Shown here piece by piece: positions 9,148-19,983 of a stretch of 64,000 nt of DNA (position 1 is the first letter of the stretch; the number at the start of each line of letters is the position of its first letter). A program made the position numbers and the translations under genes. The stretch comes from an uncultured Flavobacteriaceae bacterium (lineage in GTDB: Bacteria > Bacteroidota > Bacteroidia > Flavobacteriales > Flavobacteriaceae): positions 62,001 to 126,000 of the forward strand of contig CALSRG010000002.1 in the NCBI GenBank assembly GCA_943788695.1, given 5' to 3'. The notes below the pieces were generated by a model. It ran no database searches, was not told the origin of the DNA, and saw only the letters and a program-made list of their open reading frames with translations.

Positions 9148-10698
9148 ATGTCCCAAACGCTAAAAAAAATCTATGGCAGTGCTGTGTTCGGTGTCGACGC
9201 CACAACCATTACAGTAGAAGTTAATGTGAGTCAAGGCATTGGTTACCACTTGGTGGGTTTGCCCGATAATGCCATCAAGGAAAGCAACTACCGGATAGCC
9301 GCAGCACTTCAAAATGTAGGCTTCCGAATTCCAGGTAAGAAAATCACCATCAACATGGCACCGGCTGATATGCGAAAAGAGGGCAGTGCCTATGACCTTA
9401 GTTTAGCGATGGGCATCTTGGCGGCTTCAGGACAGATCAAAGCACCCGACATTGAGCGTTATGTGATCATGGGCGAATTGTCTTTAGACGGCAGCCTGCA
9501 ACCGATAAAGGGGGCACTTCCAATTGCAGTGCAAGCTAGAAAAGAGGGGTTCGATGGTTTTATCCTTCCCATCCAAAATGCCAATGAGGCAGCTATTGTC
9601 AACGACCTAAAGATTTATGGTGTGTCGTCCATCACAGAAGTTATTGATTTTTTTAACGAAGGCAAACCCCTGCAACCAACCATCATCGATACCCGAAAGT
9701 TGTTTTTTGAGCAACATGCCAAAACGGATATCGATTATGCAGACGTCAAAGGTCAAGAAGGGATTAAGCGTTGTATGGAAATTGTCGCAGCAGGCGGACA
9801 CAATATCATTTTGATTGGACCTCCAGGATCAGGAAAAACCATGATCGCCAAGCGTTTACCAAGTATTTTGCCGCCCATGACCCTAGCCGAAGCTTTGGAA
9901 ACCACCAAAATCCATTCCGTCGTGGGACGCTTAAAAGCCGAGGACAGTCTTTTGGCACAACGACCGTTTCGTGCGCCTCACCATACCATCAGTGATGTGG
10001 CGCTTGTTGGTGGAGGAAGTTATCCACAGCCTGGTGAAATTTCTTTGGCACACAACGGCGTTTTGTTTTTAGATGAGTTGCCCGAATTTAAGCGAACGGT
10101 TTTGGAGGTGATGCGCCAACCACTTGAAGATCGCGAAGTAACCATTTCTAGGGCCAAGTTTACCGTCACATACCCCAGTAGTTTTATGCTGGTGGCCAGC
10201 ATGAATCCCAGCCCAAGTGGTTATTTTTATGATCCATCGGCACCTCAAACAACCTCAATGGCAGACATGCAGCGTTATATGAACAAAATTTCGGGCCCTT
10301 TGCTCGATCGCATTGATATTCATATTGAGGTTACACCTGTTCCTTTTTCAGCAATTGACCGAAGAGCGAAGGGGAGAAGCCTCCGACCTGATTAGGGCGC
10401 GCGTCATTGCTGCTCGCAACCTTCAGCACAAACGTTTTGAAAATTTAGAAGGCGTTCATTACAACGCTCAGATGAGCAGCAAACAAATCAGACAGTTTTG
10501 TAAATTGGACAAGAACTCAAAGGATTTACTCAAATCAGCTATGGAACGGCTCAATCTGTCTGCGAGGGCCTACGACCGTATCCTTAAAGTTGCCCGCACC
10601 ATTGCAGATATTGAGGGAGCAACACATATTTTAAATCAGCATATTGCAGAAGCCCATACAGTACCCGCAGCTTGGATCGTGAGGGTTGGTTAGGATAG
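9148..10698 (+). CDS. comM: ComM/YifB-family Mg-chelatase-like AAA+ ATPase, two frameshifts
   Basis: YifB/ComM family protein (about 515 residues once repaired); in Vibrio and Haemophilus ComM is a hexameric helicase that aids branch migration in natural transformation. The N-terminal Lon-like domain is followed by Walker A GPPGSGKT (near 224) and Walker [10 protein letters not shown]. The frame breaks twice. A five-T run at 10344-10348 needs one T less to join PVPF to [15 protein letters not shown] at 10653-10655 needs one C less to give the standard end [14 protein letters not shown] and stop at 10698. Both are run-length insertions, so sequencing error is the simplest reading; recent inactivation is possible. 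Confidence 0.85.
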
Positions 10699-10704
10699 TA
10701 TTAT

Positions 10705-10749
10705 TTGTTTCTTTTGGACAAGTAAAAAAAGGAACCAAAATAGAAACAA
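10705..10749. terminator. Inverted repeat between convergent comM and aldehyde dehydrogenase
   Basis: TTGTTTC-TTTTGG (10705-10717) pairs with CCAAAA-TA-GAAACAA (10735-10749) with a 2-base bulge and a 17-base A-rich loop. Its place between two convergent gene ends suits a bidirectional terminator, though no long T tract follows. Confidence 0.35.
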
Positions 10750-12145
10750 TCAACCAAAAAGAGAACGCAACCGCTCCACCCATTTGGCCTGGCGCAATTT
10801 ATTCTTGTAGGGTGCATAGCGCAAGGGAGCATCGAACCAAGTGGCGCGAGATGTGAAACAGGTTTATGATGACTAAAAGTGTCCAAAACCAAATTTACCA
10901 TGATAGGCACCAATACCACTTTCGCCAACACCACCAAAAGGCAAACGTGAATTGACAAACTGCATCATGGTATCGTTTATACTTCCTCCTCCCAAGCCAA
11001 ACCGTTCAATGATGGTTTGAATGAACCTTTTATTTTTTGAAAAAACATAAAACCCTAAAGGTTTAGCATATTGGTCCACGCAGTTTTCAATATCGGCAAA
11101 GGTGTCATAAGTAAGAATAGGCAAGATAGGACCAAAAATCTCATCTTTCATAACCGGGACTGTCTATAGAAGGTTTGGCTAACAAGGTAGGCGCCATGGC
11201 ATTCGTTTCTAAATGGTATGTGCCACCACAAATCACCGTTTCACCTTCGAGAAGTGATAATTGTCGTTCCAAGTGTCTTCGATGTATCAACCGGCTATAG
11301 TCGGTTGACAGTAAAGGGTCTTTGCCATAGGTTGCTTTGATCTCTGTGATTAATTTGGCGACTAGAGTGTCATAAACGGAGGTGTGTACCAACAAATAAT
11401 CGGGGGCAATACAGGTTTGACCTGCATTCAAAAACTTACCCCAAACAATTCGTTTGGCTGCCAGGCCAAGAGCAGCAGATTGATCAATAATACAAGGGTT
11501 TTTTCCGCCCAACTCTAAAGTAACTGGTGTGAGAAATGTCGCAGCAGCTTTGGCTACTATCTTCCCAACGGCAACACTACCCGTAAAAAATATATAATCC
11601 CATCGCAACTGAAGTAGAGCCGAGGCAACGGTAGCATCGCCTTGAACCACAGCCACATGAGCCGAATCAAACACTTCTGTAATAATGTCTTCTACAACCT
11701 TAGAAGTGAACGTACTGTGTTCACTGGGTTTTAAAACCACCGTATTGCCTGCTGCGACGGCCGCTACTAGTGGAGCAAAGGCCAATTGAAATGGATAATT
11801 CCACGGAGAAATGTGCAAGGTCAGACCGTATGGTTCTTTATAGATATAATCCTTTGAAGGAAAATTGAGCAAACTTCCTGAAACACGCTCTGGACGGCTC
11901 CATCGTTTCATATAATTGATGGCTTGTTCGATATCGGACAATACAACAGAAACCTCGGAAATATATGACTCAAAAGTGGGCTTCCCCAAATCTTTCTTTA
12001 AGGCTTCAAATATTAATGCTTCACGTTGAGTAATAATGCGCTTAAGATCTTTGAGAGATTTTTTTCGGTAATTAATAGACTTACTTTGCCCAGAGCGAAA
12101 AAAAGTCCTTTGTAGTGTTTGTAAGTTGGCGTAAGAATCGGTCAT
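10750..12145 (-). CDS. NAD(P)-dependent aldehyde dehydrogenase, frameshifted
   Basis: Class 3-like aldehyde dehydrogenase (about 460 residues when repaired) that oxidises fatty or aromatic aldehydes to acids. The general-base Glu is in TLELGGKNPC and the catalytic Cys in NAGQTCIAPDY. The start chosen is the ATG at 12145 (MTDSYANLQ); the longer frame back to 12190 would run into the upstream gene. The frame breaks at GGG 11156-11158 (one G extra on the plus strand), at CC 10883-10884, and again around 10845-10855. After repair the C-terminus reads RATWFDAPLRYAPYKN and ends LRSLFG at 10750, as in relatives. The clustering with other indels nearby suggests sequence errors. Confidence 0.82.
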
Positions 12146-12164
12146 AAAAACGAAGGTAGTAAAA

Positions 12165-12851
12165 TCAAACGCATAAATCCCAAACAGCATCTTTGGGCAA
12201 AGTTGCCTGAACAGAAATCTGCTTTTTAGTAACTGGATGAATAAAGTTTAATTGACGGGCGTGCAAATGGATACCACCATTAGGATTGCTGCGATCGAAT
12301 CCATATTTGAGATCCCCTTTGATAGGCGATCCAATGGCCGCCAATTGGGCGCGAATTTGATGATGTCGACCAGTTTCTAAAGTAAGGCTTAACACGGCGT
12401 AACGGTCTAAAGATTTCAGCAGGTCATAATGTAATACTGCCTGCTTTGCGCCGTCCTGTTTGGTTTTAAAGACAGTAGCCTTGTTATTTTTTGGATTTTT
12501 TTTGAGCCAATGAATTAATGTCGCTTGCGCCAATTCAGGTTTTGGCTGCACAACGGCCCAATAGGTTTTGATTATCCTTTTATCAACAAACATCTGATTC
12601 ATCCGTGTTAGTGCTTTTGATGTTTTGGCAAAAATAACTGCGCCGCTTGTTGGACGGTCTAACCGATGCACAACACCTAAATAAACGGCACCTGGTTTGT
12701 TGTATTTTTCCTTGATGTAGGCTTTAATTTGATCGGGGAGTGTAACATCGCCAGTTTTGTCACCTTGAACCAAATCGCCAACACCTTTGTTGACAATAAC
12801 CAAATGGTTGTCTTCAAAGAGGATGTCCAACTTGCTATTCGTTGATGACAT
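12165..12851 (-). CDS. RluA-family 23S rRNA/tRNA pseudouridine synthase
   Basis: A 228-residue pseudouridine synthase of the RluA/RluC/RluD family, isomerising uridine in RNA. The catalytic motif HRLDRPTSG is at residues 62-70 with Asp65 as nucleophile. No N-terminal S4 domain is present, so it is the short RluA-like type; which uridine it modifies cannot be told. It lies between panB and the aldehyde dehydrogenase on the same strand, 17 bases after panB, so joint transcription is likely. Confidence 0.9.
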   Translation of the reverse strand: MSSTNSKLDILFEDNHLVIVNKGVGDLVQGDKTGDVTLPDQIKAYIKEKYNKPGAVYLGVVHRLDRPTSGAVIFAKTSKALTRMNQMFVDKRIIKTYWAVVQPKPELAQATLIHWLKKNPKNNKATVFKTKQDGAKQAVLHYDLLKSLDRYAVLSLTLETGRHHQIRAQLAAIGSPIKGDLKYGFDRSNPNGGIHLHARQLNFIHPVTKKQISVQATLPKDAVWDLCV

Positions 12852-12868
12852 GAGCTTTTCTTAATAAT

Positions 12869-13687
12869 TTAATACTGCTCATCGTTGTTTGGAAAATCTT
12901 TAGATTTAACGTCTTTGTTGTATTGTCCTATAGCTTCTATCATATCATCATATAAGTTCATATAACGCCGCAAAAAACGCGGGTTAAATTCATTGGTCAT
13001 TCCTATCATATCATGCAATACCAACACTTGACCATCAACACCACCACCAGCTCCAATACCTATCACCGGAATGCTGACACTATCGGCTACTTCCTTGGCC
13101 AATGTGGCTGGAATTTTTTCTAAAACAATAGCAAAACAGCCAGAGGCCTCTAAAAGTTTGGCATCTTCTTTAAGCTGAATGGCTTCTTGCTCCTCTTTGG
13201 CGCGCACCGTATAAGTGCCAAATTTATAAATTGATTGAGGCGTCAAACCCAAATGTCCCATAACAGGAATCCCCGCATTGATGATCCGTCGAATTGAGGC
13301 TCTGATTTCTTGACCACCTTCGACCTTAACAGCGTGGGCACCACTTTCTTTCATGATGCGAATAGCAGAACGCAAGGCCTCCTTGTCGTCACTTTGGTAA
13401 GTGCCAAAAGGTAAATCTACAACAACCAATGCCCTTTTAACAGCTCTGATGACCGCAGAGGCATGGTAAATCATATGATCTAAAGTGATTGGTAATGTGG
13501 TTTCATGACCAGCCATCACGTTGCTCGCAGAATCGCCAACTAAGATGACATCGATTCCTGCGGAATCTACAATTTTTGCCATGGTATAATCATAGGCTGT
13601 AAGCATAGATATTTTCTCGCCTCTGGCTTTCATATCTACCAGACTTTTAACAGTAATGCGTTTATAATTCTTCTTAGCAGTAGACAT
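12869..13687 (-). CDS. panB: 3-methyl-2-oxobutanoate hydroxymethyltransferase
   Basis: First committed step of pantothenate (and so coenzyme A) synthesis: transfer of a hydroxymethyl group from methylene-tetrahydrofolate to 2-oxoisovalerate. The metal and substrate sites are in LVGDSASNV and [13 protein letters not shown] and the catalytic Glu in VLEKIP (near 180) are also present, as is [17 protein letters not shown]. The start used is the ATG at 13687 (MSTAKKNYK), giving 272 residues, the family norm. The longer frame to 13738 adds an unlikely hydrophobic tail in the promoter region shared with dnaK. Confidence 0.95.
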   Translation of the reverse strand: MSTAKKNYKRITVKSLVDMKARGEKISMLTAYDYTMAKIVDSAGIDVILVGDSASNVMAGHETTLPITLDHMIYHASAVIRAVKRALVVVDLPFGTYQSDDKEALRSAIRIMKESGAHAVKVEGGQEIRASIRRIINAGIPVMGHLGLTPQSIYKFGTYTVRAKEEQEAIQLKEDAKLLEASGCFAIVLEKIPATLAKEVADSVSIPVIGIGAGGGVDGQVLVLHDMIGMTNEFNPRFLRRYMNLYDDMIEAIGQYNKDVKSKDFPNNDEQY

Positions 13688-13796
13688 AATCATTTGGTTA
13701 GACCGTAAAAGTAGTAAAAATGCCAAAATAGCGTGCAATTATGTCATTATGTCATAAAAGAATCTTTAAATGTGACAAAAGCCGGGGATTTTTAAG

Positions 13797-13813
13797 TTGG
13801 CACAATGGTTGAA
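13797..13813 (+). promoter_or_regulatory. Sigma-54-like -24/-12 element upstream of dnaK
   Basis: TTGGCAC (13797-13803), five bases, then TTGA (13809-13812). It fits the RpoN pattern TGGCAC-N5-TTGC at all but the last base, with correct GG-to-GC spacing. The predicted transcript start would lie about 20 bases before the dnaK ATG at 13845. No canonical TAnnTTTG box is present in the 157-base gap. Confidence 0.4.
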
Positions 13814-13844
13814 CTTTTGCAGAAAATTTGAAAAAATCCATATT

Positions 13845-15760
<1,916 letters not shown>

Positions 15761-15781
15761 TAGTCACATAAACCATTAAAA

Positions 15782-15809
15782 AGAGCCGCAATTCGCGGCT
15801 CTTTTTTTT
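15782..15809. terminator. Rho-independent terminator after dnaK (bidirectional)
   Basis: AGAGCCGC (15782-15789), loop AATTC, GCGGCTCT (15795-15802) and a T run to 15809. The A-rich left flank lets it work for the convergent membrane-protein gene, whose stop codon lies inside the T run. Confidence 0.85.
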
Positions 15810-16449
15810 ATACATTTTGCTCTGGTTTTAATTTTATCAACCAATAATAAATGTAAAATCCGCCAAGAACACCCGGAACAAACCAGCCAGAAACACCAGG
15901 AAGGATATCGTTAACCACAATGAAAGCAGTAACAGCAGCAATATAGCCTCCTATCATATTTCCGAGATGCATTCTTAACCATACCTTTCTAAGCTTTTTA
16001 GACTGCTTAAATAAATGGTAATCCCGCAGACCAAAGGCTAAACCTGCTATCCCAAACACCAATAATATGATATTGATCTTTCGTTCCCAAAATATAGGAT
16101 ATGCAATCATACCCATACTAGTTATTATCAGGCATAAAGCTAAAATTTTGTCCCACCTAAGATTGATGTTTCTCAATTTATACTTCATGGCACGATAGCC
16201 AATAATTATAAAATACGAGCTAAAAAGACTGATTGAAAACAAAAAGGCACTTTCGTGGTTAGGTAAAAATGAAATAACGAGTGCCGCCAATGCTGACGAA
16301 AGCATGGTGTAATAAAACAGTAATCCAAACTTTTTATGTGGTGTTGAGCCCTTATTTGACGTTAGAGAAATACCACCGCACAACAAAGCAACGCCACCTA
16401 ATTCAGGATGAATGTAGATGAGCGTTCGTGCAAAAGAGAAGGTTTCCAC
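15808..16449 (-). CDS. DUF2306-like multi-pass membrane protein
   Basis: A 213-residue inner-membrane protein with about seven hydrophobic segments. The HPELGGVALLCGGISL start, HKKFGLLFYYTML and the late HLGNMIGGYIAAVTAF resemble DUF2306-type membrane proteins with conserved His residues. The function is unknown. The start is a GTG at 16449 that directly abuts the TAA of the upstream cysteine-rich gene (TAAGTG), which implies translational coupling. Its 3' end shares the dnaK terminator. Confidence 0.7.
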   Translation of the reverse strand: METFSFARTLIYIHPELGGVALLCGGISLTSNKGSTPHKKFGLLFYYTMLSSALAALVISFLPNHESAFLFSISLFSSYFIIIGYRAMKYKLRNINLRWDKILALCLIITSMGMIAYPIFWERKINIILLVFGIAGLAFGLRDYHLFKQSKKLRKVWLRMHLGNMIGGYIAAVTAFIVVNDILPGVSGWFVPGVLGGFYIYYWLIKLKPEQNV

Positions 16450-16677
16450 TTATGCAGATTTGCAATTGCACTTACAATTTCCATCATTGCAACAGCAGCA
16501 GCCACAGCAGCAAAAAGTACGGGATAACCAACTGGACAATATAATCCCGACCCCAAGTCCGAGAAGAATACATCCCAGAAAGAAGAATACATTTGTTTTT
16601 AAATAGAAAAAGCCGACACCGATGCCGCAAAGCACGCCACCGCCGATAGCCCAAGAACTTTTGTCATTTGATTTCAT
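16450..16677 (-). CDS. Small membrane protein with a cysteine-rich tail
   Basis: A 75-residue protein with two hydrophobic, glycine-rich segments (AIGGGVLCGIGVGFFYL and FFFLGCILLGLGVGIILSSW) and a short C-terminal tail holding nine cysteines in about 18 residues (CCCGCCCCNDGNCKCNC). The tail looks able to bind metal ions or be disulfide-linked; no family is recognised. It is followed without any gap by the DUF2306-like gene. The ATG at 16677 has no competing start. A promoter would lie in the 112-base gap shared with menI. Confidence 0.65.
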   Translation of the reverse strand: MKSNDKSSWAIGGGVLCGIGVGFFYLKTNVFFFLGCILLGLGVGIILSSWLSRTFCCCGCCCCNDGNCKCNCKSA

Positions 16678-16789
16678 TTTGATAAATTTAGGATTAATGA
16701 GTGAACAAGGTAATAATTATTTTCACGCCTAGCACCTTGCTCCATGTAAACTAAAAAAAATGCCTTAATTTTACTACAAATTATCCGCC

Positions 16790-17209
16790 ATGACATTATC
16801 GAAAGACCTTATACTTAGTTTATCTGAAAAGGCCCGAAAAGGAACTTTAATGGAAACATTAAATATAGAATTTATTGATGCTGGGGAGGATTTTCTAACG
16901 GCTAAGATGCCTGTTGATTCTCGTGTTTATCAACCCGATGGGGTATTGCACGGTGGTGCAACTTTTGCTCTAGCCGAAAGCGTAGGTAGTTTTGCAGCGC
17001 ACATATTGAATCATGAAAGGGAGGTATCAATTCGCGGTATTGAGATGTCAGGAAACCATTTGAAAGGTGTCAGTTCTGGATATGTTTACGCTACAGCGCG
17101 TGTTGTTCATAACGGACGCACCACACAGCTTTTTCAAATTGAGGTTAAAGATGATTTAGACCGCATGATATCAGTGTGTAAATTGACTACCATAGCCATC
17201 GAAAAATAA
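16790..17209 (+). CDS. menI: Hotdog thioesterase, probable 1,4-dihydroxy-2-naphthoyl-CoA hydrolase
   Basis: A 139-residue single-hotdog acyl-CoA thioesterase of the PaaI/YdiI type. The active-site helix is LHGGATFALAESVGSF near residue 52, with the acid Glu in ALAES. Its place 12 bases before menF and at the head of the menaquinone genes argues for DHNA-CoA hydrolysis (MenI) and against phenylacetate metabolism; that substrate is inferred from context. Length is normal for the family. Confidence 0.82.
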   Translation: MTLSKDLILSLSEKARKGTLMETLNIEFIDAGEDFLTAKMPVDSRVYQPDGVLHGGATFALAESVGSFAAHILNHEREVSIRGIEMSGNHLKGVSSGYVYATARVVHNGRTTQLFQIEVKDDLDRMISVCKLTTIAIEK

Positions 17210-17221
17210 AAGATCAATAAC

Positions 17222-18280
17222 TTGACCAAACAATTAAATCTTATCCGCGAGCACTCGTCAAATGGACTTCCTTTTGTGTGGTATCGCGTCCCAAATGGGT
17301 CTCAAGTTCACGTTATGCTTCAAAACAATAATGAAGTATACACCTATGAACCTCAAAATAAATTAAACGGTTATGTTTTTGCCCCATTCGACAAAAATCG
17401 ATCTATGATTTTATTTCCAGATAATCAATGTAAAAACCTGACTGTAGGCTTATGGCGTACTTCTTGGAAAAAATTAGACCCAACAAAAATATCAGAAGAT
17501 GATCAAATAGACTATGAAAAAATTATTTCTGAGGTCATTAAGTCTTTTTCTAGTGATGGGCTGCAAAAACTTGTTTTGTCCAGACGTGTTGATTACTTAG
17601 TAGATTCATTAGATGCATTTTCAGCCTTTTCGGCATTGGCTAACAGTTATTTAAACGCTTATGCCTATTGCGTGTTTCATCCAGCCGTTGGTTTGTGGAT
17701 GGGAGCAACGCCCGAACCATTGGCACATGTCAAAGACGGACAATTAACCACTGTGGCTTTGGCTGGTACAAGAATGGTTCGAGAGCGTAACAATACTGAA
17801 TGGGGTAAAAAAGAAAGCTTAGAACAGCAAATGGTGGTGGATGACATTTCCAATGTTTTAGAACCTTATGCAGAAGAGTATCAACAATCAGAGAAGGAGA
17901 CTATTAGGTCTGCCCACTTAGAACATTTGCGTACTGAGGTGTCCATCAAATTAAAAGACAATTATTATTCGGAGTATTTGAAAGTGGCACGTCAACTGCA
18001 CCCAACTGCGGCAGTGTGTGGTCTGCCAAGGTCCTTATCATATTCAAAAATAGTGAATTTAGAAAGGTATCAACGTTCGTTTTATGCAGGTTTTTTGGGT
18101 AAAGTTAAGGAGTCGGAAGGGCATCTGGACTTGTATGTAAACCTGCGCTGTATGACTTTTCAAAATGGCGTTTTAAGTCTTTTTGCTGGAGGTGGAATTA
18201 CTGAGGATTCTAATCCCACAGATGAATACTATGAGACAGAACAAAAATTAGACACCCTTCGTACCATCCTTTTTTCATAG
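17222..18280 (+). CDS. menF: Isochorismate synthase
   Basis: Converts chorismate to isochorismate, the entry to menaquinone synthesis. The 352-residue protein shows the chorismate-binding family motifs GATPEPLAHV, TVALAGTR, SAHLEHLRTEV (catalytic Glu region), LHPTAAVCGLPR, YAGFLG and LFAGGGITEDSNP. The start is a TTG at 17222 (TTG ACC AAA); no ATG is suitably placed. It follows menI by 12 bases and is followed by menD after 31 bases. In Bacteroidota this enzyme makes isochorismate for quinones; a siderophore role is not suggested here. Confidence 0.93.
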   Translation: MTKQLNLIREHSSNGLPFVWYRVPNGSQVHVMLQNNNEVYTYEPQNKLNGYVFAPFDKNRSMILFPDNQCKNLTVGLWRTSWKKLDPTKISEDDQIDYEKIISEVIKSFSSDGLQKLVLSRRVDYLVDSLDAFSAFSALANSYLNAYAYCVFHPAVGLWMGATPEPLAHVKDGQLTTVALAGTRMVRERNNTEWGKKESLEQQMVVDDISNVLEPYAEEYQQSEKETIRSAHLEHLRTEVSIKLKDNYYSEYLKVARQLHPTAAVCGLPRSLSYSKIVNLERYQRSFYAGFLGKVKESEGHLDLYVNLRCMTFQNGVLSLFAGGGITEDSNPTDEYYETEQKLDTLRTILFS

Positions 18281-18296
18281 CATCGTTTTATTGTAG

Positions 18297-18304
18297 TATT
18301 TTTG
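18297..18304 (+). promoter_or_regulatory. TAnnTTTG box just before menD
   Basis: TATTTTTG ends 7 bases before the menD ATG. If used, the transcript would start at or next to the start codon, a nearly leaderless mRNA. It may simply lie within the menF-menD transcript. Confidence 0.35.
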
Positions 18305-18311
18305 TGGTCTC

Positions 18312-19983
18312 ATGACTGTTCCAACTAGTCTTCTCGCTCAAACCATTTTACAATCATGCAAAGCGTATGGTGTAGAGGATATCATTATTTCTCCGGGAAG
18401 TAGAAATGCCCCATTGACGCTGGGATTTACAGGTGACAGCAGTTTTAGAACCATGAGTGTTGTAGACGAGCGTTGTGCAGCATTTTTTGCTTTAGGCATC
18501 GCTCAGCAAAAGAAAAAACCCGTTGTTTTAGTTTGTACCTCGGGCAGTGCCTTACTTAACTATTTCCCAGCTATTGCAGAAGCTTATTATAGTAGGATTC
18601 CATTAATTGTACTATCGGCCGACCGTCCAAAGCATTTGGTAGATAACGGTGATGGGCAAACGATCAACCAGTCGGGCGTGTTTCAGTCACACGTATGTGC
18701 AGAGGAGGACCTCATTTTGACAGATGAGCTTGAAAAGAATACAATCAATGTCGATATATGTAAAAAAGTATTATCCAATTGTATAGCACATAGTCGTCCG
18801 GTACATTTGAATATTCCATTTGACGAGCCTCTTTATTTGACTTTGCCGCATTATGATATTCGTTTAGAGGATGTCAAACATGAGGATAAACCAGTTGCCA
18901 AATTGGTTTCAGACGCATTTAAACAGATTTGGAGACAATCATCAAAAAAAAATGATTCTTATAGGGTGTATGGCTCCAAATACCTTGTCGAAAGAGCAAA
19001 TTGATCATTTGGCTAACGACCCAAGTATTATTGTGCTAACCGAATCAACCTCCAATGTGCATCATCCCAATTTCTTTAACCATATAGATCAACTCATCTC
19101 ATCTTTTTCTGTAGCCGATTCAGAAAGATTTCGACCAGATCTACTGGTGACAATGGGTGGTTTAGTCATTTCCAAGAAAATCAAAACCTTGTTTCGTCAA
19201 TACCAACCAGAATCCCATTGGCACATAGACCAGCTGGAAGCATTAGACACCTATTTTTGCCTAAAAAAGCATTTTAAGATGTCGCCAGATCAGTTTTTTG
19301 AGCAAGTTTATGCTGAGAAAAACAATGTTGAAAGTAGTTATAAAAACTGGGTGAGAGCCACGCACTTAGATCGTTTGATTCAGCATGAAGATTACCTTGC
19401 TGCAATTCCGTTTTCCGATTTAAAAGCCTTTGATTTACTCTTCAAATCCTTGCCACAAAACATTCAATTGCAAATGGGCAATAGTTCGACCATTCGCTAT
19501 ATGCAATTGTTTCAATCTGACCCCAGTATTGACGTATACTGTAATCGTGGCACTAGCGGTATCGACGGATCACTATCGACGGCTATTGGTGCCGCAACGG
19601 TAGCCAACAAACCCGTTCTTTGTGTTTTAGGTGATTTAAGTTTTTTTTATGACAGTAATGCCCTTTGGCAAGATCATACACCGACTAATTTCAAAATTAT
19701 AGTCATTAATAATGGTGGAGGCGGTATATTCAGAATTTTACCAGGGCCTAAAAACACCATAACATACGACAGGTATTTTGAAACCACGCATCAATTGACT
19801 GCGAAGCAATTGGCTAAAATGCATGGGTTTAGTTATTATTCCGCTAAATCTGCTGGATCATTAAAAAGGAAATTGCGACGGCTATTTAAGCCCTGCGACA
19901 AACCAATGCTTTTAGAAATATTTACACCTAGAAAACAAAACGACCAAATTTTATTACAATATTTCAACCATTTTAAATCATGA
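18312..19983 (+). CDS. menD: 2-succinyl-5-enolpyruvyl-6-hydroxy-3-cyclohexene-1-carboxylate synthase, one frameshift
   Basis: ThDP-dependent enzyme joining isochorismate and 2-oxoglutarate. The N-terminal half shows DIIISPGSRNAPLTLGF, DERCAAFFALG, CTSGSALLNYFPAIAEAYY and SADRP. The C-terminal half shows NRGTSGIDGSLSTAIG, VLGDLSFFYDSNAL and INNGGGGIFRILP, the ThDP-binding part. The frame breaks at an A run (nine A, 18942-18950) after residue ~212. With eight A the protein reads RQSSKKMILIGCM and continues to 19983 as about 556 residues, normal for MenD. It is either a homopolymer error or a slippage tract. It overlaps cvfB by 4 bases (ATGA). Confidence 0.92.

Noticed and set aside
13797..13844. 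Upstream extension of dnaK from the TTG at 13797
   Set aside because: The extra 16 residues ([10 protein letters not shown]...) do not belong to DnaK; the ATG at 13845 gives the normal start [12 protein letters not shown], and the extension covers the promoter-like element.
16418..16606. Plus-strand frame with a glutamine run opposite the cysteine-rich tail
   Set aside because: The glutamine run is simply the reverse complement of the Cys codon cluster (TGT/TGC opposite strand), so it is a by-product of the real gene.
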